A stretch of DNA of 64,000 nucleotides, taken from the NCBI GenBank assembly GCA_013822345.1, contig PNKH01000015.1, forward strand, positions 1 to 64,000, given 5' to 3'. The DNA comes from Isosphaera sp. Its GTDB lineage: Bacteria; Planctomycetota; Planctomycetia; Gemmatales; Gemmataceae. Shown here piece by piece: positions 29,657 to 37,925 of this stretch (within the stretch, counting starts at the first letter, position 1; each line of letters opens with the position of its first letter). The notes under the pieces were generated by a model. It did not search any database. It had not been told where the DNA came from and saw only the letters and a program-made list of their open reading frames with translations. Made by a program: the position numbers and the translations under genes.

Positions 29657-31313
29657 AGCCCCCGCCCGCCGGCAGGTCCAGACGGTGCTCCCGGGCGCAC
29701 CGCCGGGCCGCCTCGTACCCGGCGTCGGCGTGCCGCATCACCCCCGTCCCCGGGTCGTTCCACAGCACCCGCCCCACCCGCCGGCCCGCCGCCGCCGTCC
29801 CGTCGCACACCACCACCACCCCGGCGTGCTGGCTGTACCCCATCCCCACGCCCCCGCCGTGGTGCAGCGACACCCACGTCGCCCCGCCCGCCGTGTTCAA
29901 GAGCGCGTTCAACAGCGGCCAGTCCGACACCGCGTCCGACCCGTCCCGCATCCCCTCCGTCTCCCGGTTCGGGCTCGCCACCGACCCCGAGTCGAGGTGG
30001 TCCCGGCCGATCACCACCGGGGCCGCCAGCTCCCCGCTCGCCACCATCTCGTTGAACGCCCGCCCGACCCGCGCCCGGTCCCGCAGCCCGAGCCAGCAGA
30101 TCCGCGCCGGCAGCCCCTGGAACGCCACCCGCTCCCCGGCCAGGTCCAGCCACCGGTGCAGGTGCGGGTCGTCCGGGATCAGCTCCTTCACCTTCGCGTC
30201 GGTCCGGCGGATGTCGGCCGGGTCCCCGGACAGCGCCACCCAGCGGAACGGCCCGACCCCCTCGCAGAACAGCGGCCGGAGGTACGCCGGCACGAACCCG
30301 GGGATGTCGAACGCGTCCGCCACCCCCTCGTCCTTCGCCGCCTGGCGGATGTTGTTCCCGTAGTCGACGGCCACCGCCCCGCGCCGCCGCAACTCCAGCA
30401 TCGCCCGGACGTGCGCCGCCATCGACCGCTTCGCCGCGGCCACCACGGCGTCCGGCATGACGCTCGCCTTCGCCCGCCACTCGGTCAGCGTCCACCCCTG
30501 CGGCAGGTAGCCGTTCAGCGGGTCGTGGGCGCTCGTCTGGTCGGTCACCACGTGCGGCGTCTCGCCGCGGCGGACCAGCTCCGCGCACACGTCCGCCGCG
30601 TTCCCGACCAGCCCGACCGACACCCCGCGCCCCGACCGCACCACCGCCAGCGCCTCGTCGAGCGTCGCGGCCTTGCGGTCCAGGTAGCGCGTCCGGAGGC
30701 GGAAGTCGATCCGCGTCTCGTCGCACTCGACGGCCAGCATCGAGAACCCGGCCATCGTCGCGGCGAGCGGCTGCGCCCCGCCCATCCCGCCGAGCCCGCC
30801 GGTCAGGATCCAGCGCCCACCGGCATCCCCGCCGAAGTGCTTCTTCGCCACCGCCGCGAACGTCTCGTACGTCCCCTGCACGATCCCCTGGGTGCCGATG
30901 TAGACCCAGCTCCCGGCCGTCATCTGGCCGTACATCATCAGGCCCTTGCGGTCGAGCTCGTGGAAGTGCTCCCACGTCGCCCACCGGGGGACCAGGTTCG
31001 AGTTCGCGATGAGCACCCGCGGGGCGTCCGGGTGGGTCGGGAACACCCCGACCGGCTTCCCCGACTGCACCAACAGCGTCTCGTCGTCCCCGAGCCGCCG
31101 CAGCACCTCGACGATCTTGTCGAAGCACTCCCAATCGCGGGCGGCCCGGCCGATCCCGCCGTACACGACGAGGTCGGCCGGCCGCTCGGCGACCTCCGGG
31201 TCGAGGTTGTTCATCAGCATCCGCAGGGCGGCCTCGGTCTGCCACGACCGGCAGGTGAGGGCGGGGCCGCGCGGCGCCCGGATCGTCCGGGACGGGTCGG
31301 TGCGGGTGCTCAT
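29655..31313 (-). CDS. hutU: Urocanate hydratase
   Basis: The start at ATG 31313 overlaps the hutG stop by ATGA and gives 552 residues, the usual size. HutU adds water to urocanate to form imidazolone propionate, using tightly bound NAD+, in the cytoplasm. The family start [14 protein letters not shown] is present, as are the NAD loop [11 protein letters not shown] and [10 protein letters not shown]. The C-terminal [13 protein letters not shown] is also conserved. It is the last gene of hutI-hutG-hutU. Its stop TGA (29655-29657) shares two bases with the attachment repeat, so before insertion it directly faced the 3' end of selC. Confidence 0.96.
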   Translation of the reverse strand: MSTRTDPSRTIRAPRGPALTCRSWQTEAALRMLMNNLDPEVAERPADLVVYGGIGRAARDWECFDKIVEVLRRLGDDETLLVQSGKPVGVFPTHPDAPRVLIANSNLVPRWATWEHFHELDRKGLMMYGQMTAGSWVYIGTQGIVQGTYETFAAVAKKHFGGDAGGRWILTGGLGGMGGAQPLAATMAGFSMLAVECDETRIDFRLRTRYLDRKAATLDEALAVVRSGRGVSVGLVGNAADVCAELVRRGETPHVVTDQTSAHDPLNGYLPQGWTLTEWRAKASVMPDAVVAAAKRSMAAHVRAMLELRRRGAVAVDYGNNIRQAAKDEGVADAFDIPGFVPAYLRPLFCEGVGPFRWVALSGDPADIRRTDAKVKELIPDDPHLHRWLDLAGERVAFQGLPARICWLGLRDRARVGRAFNEMVASGELAAPVVIGRDHLDSGSVASPNRETEGMRDGSDAVSDWPLLNALLNTAGGATWVSLHHGGGVGMGYSQHAGVVVVCDGTAAAGRRVGRVLWNDPGTGVMRHADAGYEAARRCAREHRLDLPAGGG

Positions 31314-32236
31314 CGGCAGCAGTTCCAGGTGAGGGCCGCGGTCCACGCCAGCCGGGCCGCGACGCGGCCGCCGTTGCCGTCGGGGTCGAGGGCCGGGTTC
31401 AGCTCCACCACGTCCAGGGCGGCCACCTTCCGGGTGGCGAGGACGTGCCGGACGAGCAGGTCGACCGACTCGAGCGGCACCCCGTACCCGGCCGGGGCGC
31501 TGACCGCCGGCATCGTCGCCGCCGGCAGGACGTCGAGGTCGAGGCTGAGGTGGACGAGGTCGACCCCGCCGGCGAACGCCGCGGCGGCGGCCAGGGCCCG
31601 GTCGAGCCGCCACGGGGCGAGGCCGGTGTCCGCCACCGTCTCGGCGTTCAGGTCCATCGCCCGCCGGAGGAGGGCGGGCGTGTTCGCCGGGGCGGCGACC
31701 CCGAGGCACAGGTAGCGGAACGGCCGGCCGTTCGCCGCACACCACCTCGCCATCTGGAGGAACGGGGTGCCGGAGTTCCCCGGCTCGTCGGCCCGCAGGT
31801 CGAGGTGGGCGTCGACGTTGATCACGCCGACGGTCGCGTCCGGCTTCGCCGCGACGAGCCCCTGGAACGTCCCCCACGCGGTCTCGTGCCCGCCGCCGAG
31901 CACCAGCGGCCGGTGGCCGTCGGCGACCAGCCCGGCCACGACCTCGGCCAGCCGGGACTGCGCCCCTTCCATGTCCGCGTCGTCGCACCGCACGTCGCCG
32001 GCGTCGTAGACCGGGCCGGCCTCCTGCCACGCCAGGTTTGCCAGCGCCGAGCGGATCGCCCGCGGGCCGTCCTTCGCCCCGACCCGCCCGCCGTTCCGCC
32101 GCACCCCCTCGTCACACATGAACCCGACCAGCACCACCCCCGACTGACAGCCCGGTGTCAACGGCCCGACCTTCTGGTGCCAGCGGACGGCACTCGGGCC
32201 GTCGGCCGCGTCCACCCGGCCCGTCCACACGCTCAT
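31310..32236 (-). CDS. hutG: Formimidoylglutamase (arginase family)
   Basis: ATG 32236, one base past the hutI stop, gives 308 residues; ATG 32248 is an alternative that overlaps hutI by 11 bases. The enzyme hydrolyses N-formimidoyl-glutamate to glutamate and formamide, the last step of this histidine pathway. Ureohydrolase metal ligands are visible in [18 protein letters not shown] and L-S-L-D-L-D-V-L-P. Both junctions with neighbours are tight (ATGA overlap with hutU), so the three genes form an operon. The window has no hutH; histidine ammonia-lyase must be encoded elsewhere. Confidence 0.92.
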   Translation of the reverse strand: MSVWTGRVDAADGPSAVRWHQKVGPLTPGCQSGVVLVGFMCDEGVRRNGGRVGAKDGPRAIRSALANLAWQEAGPVYDAGDVRCDDADMEGAQSRLAEVVAGLVADGHRPLVLGGGHETAWGTFQGLVAAKPDATVGVINVDAHLDLRADEPGNSGTPFLQMARWCAANGRPFRYLCLGVAAPANTPALLRRAMDLNAETVADTGLAPWRLDRALAAAAAFAGGVDLVHLSLDLDVLPAATMPAVSAPAGYGVPLESVDLLVRHVLATRKVAALDVVELNPALDPDGNGGRVAARLAWTAALTWNCCR

Positions 32237-32237
32237 G

Positions 32238-33485
32238 TCAGGCGTCATGGGCCACCCCGCCGGCCATCCGCACCCGCAGCGGGTTGACACCCAGTTGACA
32301 CACGATCTCCGCCGGGTGCGTTGCGTCCCACAGGAGGAGGTCCGCCCGCTTCCCGGGCGCGATCGTGCCGAGCCGGTCGGCGCGGCCGAGCGCCTTCGCC
32401 GCCTCCCGGGTCGCCCCGGCCAGCGCCTCCGCCGGCGTCAGCCCGTACAGCACGCACGCCAGGTTCATCGCCAGCCGGAGCGACGCGAACGGCGACGTGC
32501 CCGGGTTCGCGTCCGTCGCCACCGCCAGCGGCACCCCCGCCGCCCGCAGCGCCTCGACCGGCGGCTTCTGCTTCTCGCGAAGGAAGTAGAACGCCCCGGG
32601 TAGCAGGACCGCCACCGTCCCGGCGGCCGCCAGCGCCGCCACCCCGGAGGCGTCCAGGTACTCGAGGTGGTCGGCGGACCAGCCGCCGTGCCGGGCGACC
32701 AGTTCCGCCCCGCGCGAGTTCGACAACTGCTCGACGTGCCCCTTCACCGCCAGGTGGTGCCGCCGGGCCGCCGCGAAGATCCGGTCGCACTGGGCCGGCG
32801 TGAACGCGATGTGCTCGCAGAACACGTCCACCGCTTCCGCCAGCCCGTCCCGGGCGGCCGCCGGGATCATCTCGTCGACGATCAACGAGACGTAGTCGTC
32901 GGCCCGGCCGGCGAACTCCGGCGGGACCGCGTGCGCGGCCAGGAGCGTCGGCGACACCGCGACTGGGATGTAGTCCTGAGTCCCCAACCGCCGCGCCGCC
33001 CGCAGCAGCTTCAGCTCGTCGGCGGTGGTCAGCCCGTACCCGGACTTGATCTCGACGCACGTCACGCCTTCGGCGGCGAGCGCCCGCAGCCGCGGAAAGG
33101 CGGCCTTGGCCAGGTCGTCCTCGGACAGGTCGCGGGTCGCCCGGACGGTCGACAGGATGCCGCCGCCGGCCCGGGCGATGTCGGCGTACGGCACCCCGGC
33201 CAGCCGCTGCTCCCACTCGTCCGCCCGCGACCCGCCGTACACCAGGTGCGTGTGGCAGTCGATCAGCCCGGGGGTGACGAGCCGGCCGCCGCAGTCGGTG
33301 ACCCGCCCGCCGAAGGCGCGGACGGCCGGGTCGTCCGGCGGGAGGACGGCGGCGACCGTGTCGCCGCGGACGGCGACCGCCCACCCGTCGCGCATCCCGT
33401 ACGGCCCGGGGGCGGCGGGGTCGAAGGTGGCGAGGCGGGCGTTCGCCCACAGGGCGTCGGCGGTGCGGGGGCCGGCGGGGTCCAT
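32238..33485 (-). CDS. hutI: Imidazolonepropionase
   Basis: This 415-residue amidohydrolase starts at ATG 33485. It opens the imidazolone ring to give N-formimidoyl-glutamate, using a bound metal ion in the cytoplasm. Metal-binding H-T-H is in I-D-C-H-T-H-L-V-Y-G-G, the conserved E-I-K-S-G-Y-G-L lies near residue 150, and later ligands appear in K-G-H-V-E-Q and D-A-N-P-G-T. The C-terminus G-T-I-A-P-G-K-R-A-D-L-L-L-W is typical. It is the first gene of the hut operon. The 524-bp gap upstream would hold the promoter; a palindromic element there separates it from the divergent PaaK-like gene. Confidence 0.95.
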   Translation of the reverse strand: MDPAGPRTADALWANARLATFDPAAPGPYGMRDGWAVAVRGDTVAAVLPPDDPAVRAFGGRVTDCGGRLVTPGLIDCHTHLVYGGSRADEWEQRLAGVPYADIARAGGGILSTVRATRDLSEDDLAKAAFPRLRALAAEGVTCVEIKSGYGLTTADELKLLRAARRLGTQDYIPVAVSPTLLAAHAVPPEFAGRADDYVSLIVDEMIPAAARDGLAEAVDVFCEHIAFTPAQCDRIFAAARRHHLAVKGHVEQLSNSRGAELVARHGGWSADHLEYLDASGVAALAAAGTVAVLLPGAFYFLREKQKPPVEALRAAGVPLAVATDANPGTSPFASLRLAMNLACVLYGLTPAEALAGATREAAKALGRADRLGTIAPGKRADLLLWDATHPAEIVCQLGVNPLRVRMAGGVAHDA

Positions 33486-33792
33486 ACCCCGCCATTTCAC
33501 CCCCGGGCGGCGCGGCCGGCAACGGCAATGTCCCCCGCCGGCCCGGCATTCCCCCCGGTCGCGGCAACTCCCCGCCCGCTCCCCCGCCGACCCGCGAAGC
33601 CGCTCCTCGCGTCCGCCGTCCACGGCGGCGTCCGCGACACGCAGCGGCTCGGGCCGGAGGCGGACGAGTTCGCGTCGAGCACCGGGACGCGCGGCCCCGC
33701 GGGGTGACCGGGTCGGGGTTGCGGGCCGGCCGGCGGGCGGGGTAGGGTGTGGCCGGTTCCCCGCAGGCCGTCGGGTATCTCGGTCGGTGGTG

Positions 33793-33960
33793 CCCCTCAC
33801 CCGGCCCGGCGAAGCGCCGGGCCGACCTCTCCCCGGCGGGGAGAGGTGGGGGCGGTGCCCCCCTCGTGAGGTCACCGACCCGGGGAGCCACGGAGGAGGC
33901 CGGCCACACCCACCTCTCCCCGCCGGGGAGAGGTCGCCGGCTCCGCCGGCGGGTGAGGGG
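33793..33960. repeat. Palindromic element, family F, in the 524-bp gap 33486-34009
   Basis: The outer arms CCCCTCACCCG (33793-) and CGGGTGAGGGG (-33960) enclose smaller hairpins, including ACCTCTCCCCGGCGGGGAGAGGT and a near-copy on the opposite side. The flanking parts of the gap, 33486-33792 and 33961-34009, show no convincing gene. A similar element lies at 47075-47229. Confidence 0.8.
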
Positions 33961-34009
33961 AAACCACCCGCCGCGAGACCCCGGCCGCGTCGCCCCCACC
34001 GGAGCACGG

Positions 34010-35353
34010 ATGCTCGACTTCCTGAACCGACACCTCCTCCAACCGTTCGCGGCGTGGCGGGCCGGGAGTCGCCACCTCCGCCACTACCGCGACCTGCGCC
34101 GCACCCAGTTCGACCCGCCGGAGGTCGTCGCCGCCCGGCAGTTCGCCGCCCTCCAGGCCCAGCTCCACCACGCCTACGCCCACGTCCCGTACTACCGCGC
34201 CGCGTGGGGCCGGGCCGGCGTCCACCCGTCCGACGTCAAGTCGCCCGCCGACCTCGCCGCCTTCCCGGTCCTCACCAAGGCTGACATCCGCCGGCACGGC
34301 CGCGCCCTGATCGCCGCCGGGTACGAGGTGTCGAAGCTGCGGCTGAAGCGCACCTCCGGGTCGACCGGGGTGCCGCTCGACGTGTACGTCGACGAGCCGG
34401 CGGTGCAGTGGAAGGCGGCCTGCACCCTGCGGTCCGACGAGTGGAGCGGGTGGCGGCTCGGGCAGCGGGTGGCGAAGGTGTGGGGGAACCCCGAGTACCG
34501 CCAGTTCGGCCTCCGCGGCCGGCTCCGCAACCTGCTCCTCGACCGGGCCGCGTACCTCGACACCCTGAACCTCACCGCCGACCGGATCGCGGCGTTCGCC
34601 GCCCGCCTCCGCCGGCACCGCCCCGGCCTGCTGTTCGGCCACGCCCACTCGCTGTACCTGCTGGCCTGTTCCCTGGAGAAGTCGGGCGTCACCGACGTCC
34701 GGCCGAACGGCATCATCTCGACCGCGATGCCGCTGCACGACTGGCAGCGGGCGGTGATCGAGCGGGTGTTCGGGTGCCCGGCGACGAACCGGTACGGGTG
34801 CGAGGAGGTGAGCCTGATCGCGAGCGAGTGCGAGGAGCACCGCGGCCTCCACCTGAACGCCGACGGGGTGTTCGCCGAGGTCCCGGCGGACGGCAAGCTC
34901 CTCGTCACCGACCTGGCGAACCGGGCGATGCCGCTGATCCGGTACCGGGTCGGGGACGTGGTGGCGCCGTCGGACCGGCGGTGCCGGTGCGGCCGCGGGC
35001 TGCCGCTCATCGAGCGCGTCGAAGGCCGCGACGCCGACTACCTGGTCACCCCGGACGGCCGGCTGATCTCCGGCATCTCGCTGACCGAGAACTTCGCCCT
35101 GCACATCCCCGGCACCGCCCAGGTGCAGTTGGTACAGGAGTCGCTAACGCACGTCCGCATCCGGCTCGTCGCCGACGACGGGTTCGGCCCGGACAGCCGG
35201 CGGAGGATCGGCAAGCTGGTCGCCGAGACGTTCGGCCCCGGGGTGCGGCACGACGTGGAGGTGGTCGACGCGATCCCGCAGGAGGCGTCCGGGAAGTACC
35301 GGTTCTGCATCTCGAAGGTCACCCGCGACCAGCCGGAGGCGGTGACCGCGTGA
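34010..35353 (+). CDS. PaaK/CapK-like adenylate-forming enzyme
   Basis: The start at ATG 34010 gives 447 residues. The protein resembles phenylacetate-CoA ligase and the capsule-associated CapK group. Members activate a carboxylic acid with ATP. The ATP loop is R-T-S-G-S-T-G-V-P-L, followed by the mid-region N-R-Y-G-C-E-E-V-S-L-I-A. A Cys pair (C-R-C-G-R-G) occurs near residue 325, and the C-terminal A-S-G-K-Y-R-F carries the likely catalytic Lys. It overlaps the following glycosyltransferase gene by GTGA. This pairing points to surface polysaccharide biosynthesis rather than phenylacetate breakdown. The substrate is unknown. Confidence 0.88.
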   Translation: MLDFLNRHLLQPFAAWRAGSRHLRHYRDLRRTQFDPPEVVAARQFAALQAQLHHAYAHVPYYRAAWGRAGVHPSDVKSPADLAAFPVLTKADIRRHGRALIAAGYEVSKLRLKRTSGSTGVPLDVYVDEPAVQWKAACTLRSDEWSGWRLGQRVAKVWGNPEYRQFGLRGRLRNLLLDRAAYLDTLNLTADRIAAFAARLRRHRPGLLFGHAHSLYLLACSLEKSGVTDVRPNGIISTAMPLHDWQRAVIERVFGCPATNRYGCEEVSLIASECEEHRGLHLNADGVFAEVPADGKLLVTDLANRAMPLIRYRVGDVVAPSDRRCRCGRGLPLIERVEGRDADYLVTPDGRLISGISLTENFALHIPGTAQVQLVQESLTHVRIRLVADDGFGPDSRRRIGKLVAETFGPGVRHDVEVVDAIPQEASGKYRFCISKVTRDQPEAVTA

Positions 35354-36264
35354 CCCCGACCGTCTCCGTCGTGATGGCCGCGAAGAACTACGCCCGGTTC
35401 CTCCCGGAGGCGGTCGGGTCGGTCCTGGCCCAATCGTTCGCCGACTGGGAACTCCTGGTCGTCGACGACGGGTCGGCGGACGCCACCCCGGCGGCGGTGC
35501 GGCCGTTCCTCGCAGACCCGCGGGTGCGGTACGTCCGGTCCGACCGGCTCGGGCAGGCGCGGGCGAAGAACCTCGGCGTCCGGCTCGGCCGCGGCCGGGT
35601 CGTCGCATTCCTCGACGCCGACGACGCGTGGGAGCCGACCAAGCTGGCGAAGCAGCTGGCGCTGCTCGACGCCGACCCGGCGGTCGGGGTGGTGTTCTGC
35701 CGGCGGACGCTCATGGACGAGGCCGGCAACCCGCTCCCCCCGCCGACCGTCCCGCCCCCGCCGCGCGGCCGGGTGCTGGACGCGATGTTCGTGCAGAACT
35801 TCGTCTGCTTCTCGTCGGCGGTGGTGCGGCGCGAGGTGCTCAGCCACGTCGGGGCGTTCGACCCGCAGTGGGACCTGGCGGTCGACTACGACCTGTGGCT
35901 GCGGGTGGCGCGGCACCACGCCTTCGACTACGTGGACGAGCCGCTGGTGCGGTACCGGACCGGGCACGGGAACCTGTCGAAGCGGCTCCTCGACCGCGTG
36001 GACACCGCGTTGTCGATCATGCGGCGGCACGGGGCGGGGGTGCGGCCGGCCGCGGTCGCGGAGGCGTACTCGTCGACGTGCCGGACGCTGGCGTACGTGG
36101 TGCGCGGGTCGGAGCCGGCGGCGGCGGCGCGGTGGTACCTGCGGGCGCTGCGGTGGCCGGGCGGGCGGGTGACGGCGGCGAAGGGGCTGGTCGCGGCGGC
36201 GGTGCGGCTGGCGACCGGCCGGCGGACCCCGGGGGCGGCGGAGAACGCGGCGGAGAACCGGTAG
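35350..36264 (+). CDS. Glycosyltransferase family 2
   Basis: This 304-residue protein starts at GTG 35350, overlapping the preceding stop. The GT-A fold start is V-S-V-V-M-A-A-K-N-Y-A-R-F-L-P-E-A-V. The metal and nucleotide-sugar motifs are V-V-D-D-G-S and F-L-D-A-D-D-A-W. The acceptor region contains W-D-L-A-V-D-Y-D-L-W-L-R. Such enzymes transfer a sugar from a nucleotide donor in the cytoplasm, typically for cell-surface glycans. No membrane helix is seen. Coupling with the PaaK-like gene suggests a shared polysaccharide pathway. The sugar is not predictable. Confidence 0.92.
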   Translation: MTPTVSVVMAAKNYARFLPEAVGSVLAQSFADWELLVVDDGSADATPAAVRPFLADPRVRYVRSDRLGQARAKNLGVRLGRGRVVAFLDADDAWEPTKLAKQLALLDADPAVGVVFCRRTLMDEAGNPLPPPTVPPPPRGRVLDAMFVQNFVCFSSAVVRREVLSHVGAFDPQWDLAVDYDLWLRVARHHAFDYVDEPLVRYRTGHGNLSKRLLDRVDTALSIMRRHGAGVRPAAVAEAYSSTCRTLAYVVRGSEPAAAARWYLRALRWPGGRVTAAKGLVAAAVRLATGRRTPGAAENAAENR

Positions 36265-36526
36265 CCCCAGCCGGCGCCCCCGGAATCTTCTTGCGGGCGC
36301 GCCGGCCGGGGCGGTAACTTACCCGTCGGGTGGCCGAGCCGAGTTCTCGATTATCCGGTTCGTTTGCCACCCGAGCAAACCATCTCGGCCCCCGGGCCCG
36401 GATGAGTTTGCCGCGGGCGCAGAGTTGCGTCCGACGTGAGTGCAAACCAATTCCAAGTTCGCCGCACACCGAACACCTTCGTCAGGAAATGGCTCACTCC
36501 CGTCGACTCGTAAAGGAAGGTCTGAC

Positions 36527-37750
36527 ATGAGACGCGATCCCGGCAACCAGCAAGAGGTGCCGAACCGGCCCCGAGCGGCCCCGCATCAATGTCTGGCCCC
36601 GTGGCGGTGTGTCGTCGTGTTGGGCTGCGCCGCGGCGGCCGTGCTTCTGCCGGGCTGTAGCAAGGCAAACCCCACCTCGCCAGCCCCGGCGGTCGCCCCG
36701 GAGGCGAGCGACGCGGAGAAACGGGACGCCGCGCTCACGGAGGCCATCCGCACGGGCATGCAGCGGGCGTCCATCCCCGGGGCCATCGTCGGGGTGTGGC
36801 GCGAGGGGCAGCCGCCCTACGTGCGCGCGTTTGGCGTCCGCGACACCGCGACCGGCGAGCCGATGACCACCGACCTCTCGATGCGCATCGGCAGCAACAC
36901 CAAGGCGTTCGTGGTCACCGCCATCCTGATGCTGGCGGACCAGGGCCGGCTCGGTCTCGACGATCCGATCGACCGCTACGTCAAGGGCGTGCCGGGCGGC
37001 GACCGCGTCACGCTCCGGCACCTCGCCCAGATGCGCAGCGGGCTGTACAACTACGCCGACGACACCAACAAGGACTTACCGCGGCAGCCCCTCCGGCAGT
37101 GGAAGCCGCAAGAGCTGCTCGATGTCGCGTTCCGCCACCCGCCCCTGTTCCCGCCGGGCAGTGCCTTCGACTACTGCAACACCAACACCGTCCTGCTCGG
37201 CCTGGCGGTCGAGAAGGTCGCCGGCCAGCCGCTCGCGTCCTTCATCGAGCAGAACATCCTGAAACCGGAGGGCCTGGCCCGCACGGTGTTCCCGGCGGGG
37301 GCCGAGATCCCGTCGCCGCACGCCCGCGGCTACTTCAAACTGCCGGACGGCAAGGTCGTCGACGCGACGGACTGGGACCCGTCGTGGGGGTGGGCGTCGG
37401 GCAACATGATCTCGACGCTCGACGACCTGCGCGTGTGGGCCCGCGACCTCGCCACCGGCAAGCTGATCTCGCCCGCCATGAAGCGGGAGCAGCACCAGTT
37501 CTTGCCGGCACCCCCGGAAGGCGACGGCGCGCTCTACGGGCTGGCGCTGGAGAACCAGAACGGCTGGATCGGCCACAACGGCAACGTCTTGAGCTACATG
37601 GTCTACCCCTACTACCTGCCGTCCGAGCGGATGACGATGGTGGTGATGCTGAACTCGGGCGCCGACATCCCGGGCTCGTGGCGGATGATCCAGGACATCA
37701 CCCGGATCATCAGCCCCGGCAACGTTTGGCCCGGCCTGCCGAAGGAGTGA
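36527..37750 (+). CDS. Beta-lactamase-fold serine hydrolase lipoprotein
   Basis: ATG 36527 follows AAAGGAAGG at 36512-36520 and gives 407 residues. A lipoprotein signal is present (A-V-L-L-P-G-C, Cys near residue 45). The serine acyl-enzyme motif S-x-x-K is I-G-S-N-T-K-A-F, the second motif is Y-C-N-T-N, and the third is G-H-N-G-N. These match class C beta-lactamases and D-alanyl-D-alanine carboxypeptidases of the R61 type. The enzyme probably acts on peptides or esters outside the cytoplasm. Base use around the gene and in the 262-bp gap upstream looks less GC-extreme than its neighbours, which may reflect transfer. No other gene is seen in that gap. Confidence 0.9.
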   Translation: MRRDPGNQQEVPNRPRAAPHQCLAPWRCVVVLGCAAAAVLLPGCSKANPTSPAPAVAPEASDAEKRDAALTEAIRTGMQRASIPGAIVGVWREGQPPYVRAFGVRDTATGEPMTTDLSMRIGSNTKAFVVTAILMLADQGRLGLDDPIDRYVKGVPGGDRVTLRHLAQMRSGLYNYADDTNKDLPRQPLRQWKPQELLDVAFRHPPLFPPGSAFDYCNTNTVLLGLAVEKVAGQPLASFIEQNILKPEGLARTVFPAGAEIPSPHARGYFKLPDGKVVDATDWDPSWGWASGNMISTLDDLRVWARDLATGKLISPAMKREQHQFLPAPPEGDGALYGLALENQNGWIGHNGNVLSYMVYPYYLPSERMTMVVMLNSGADIPGSWRMIQDITRIISPGNVWPGLPKE

Positions 37751-37925
37751 CGTAGGCGGCCCGGCGAACCAGCCGTTGCACCTGACCGCGGCGGCATCAC
37801 GGTTTTTCGGGGTTCAACGTCTCACCAGCCGCCGCGGCAGGTGAACGGTATCGTTCGGCGGCAGAGGGCCGTGCCCACCCGACGACAGCCACGTCGGGCC
37901 AGCTGTGCCGGCCCGACGATCCGGT

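Noticed and set aside
26051-30055. 1,334-codon frame over the WD40 kinase
   Set aside because: It is a shadow of the kinase gene with no domain signal; it also crosses the attachment site into hutU.
29655-32030. 791-codon version of hutU
   Set aside because: The part before ATG 31313 overlaps hutG and has no homology to urocanate hydratase; the ATGA overlap fixes the start.
33497-33682. Small minus-strand gene upstream of hutI
   Set aside because: The 61-codon frame has no ribosome site or motif and lies in a gap with repeats; it is not supported.
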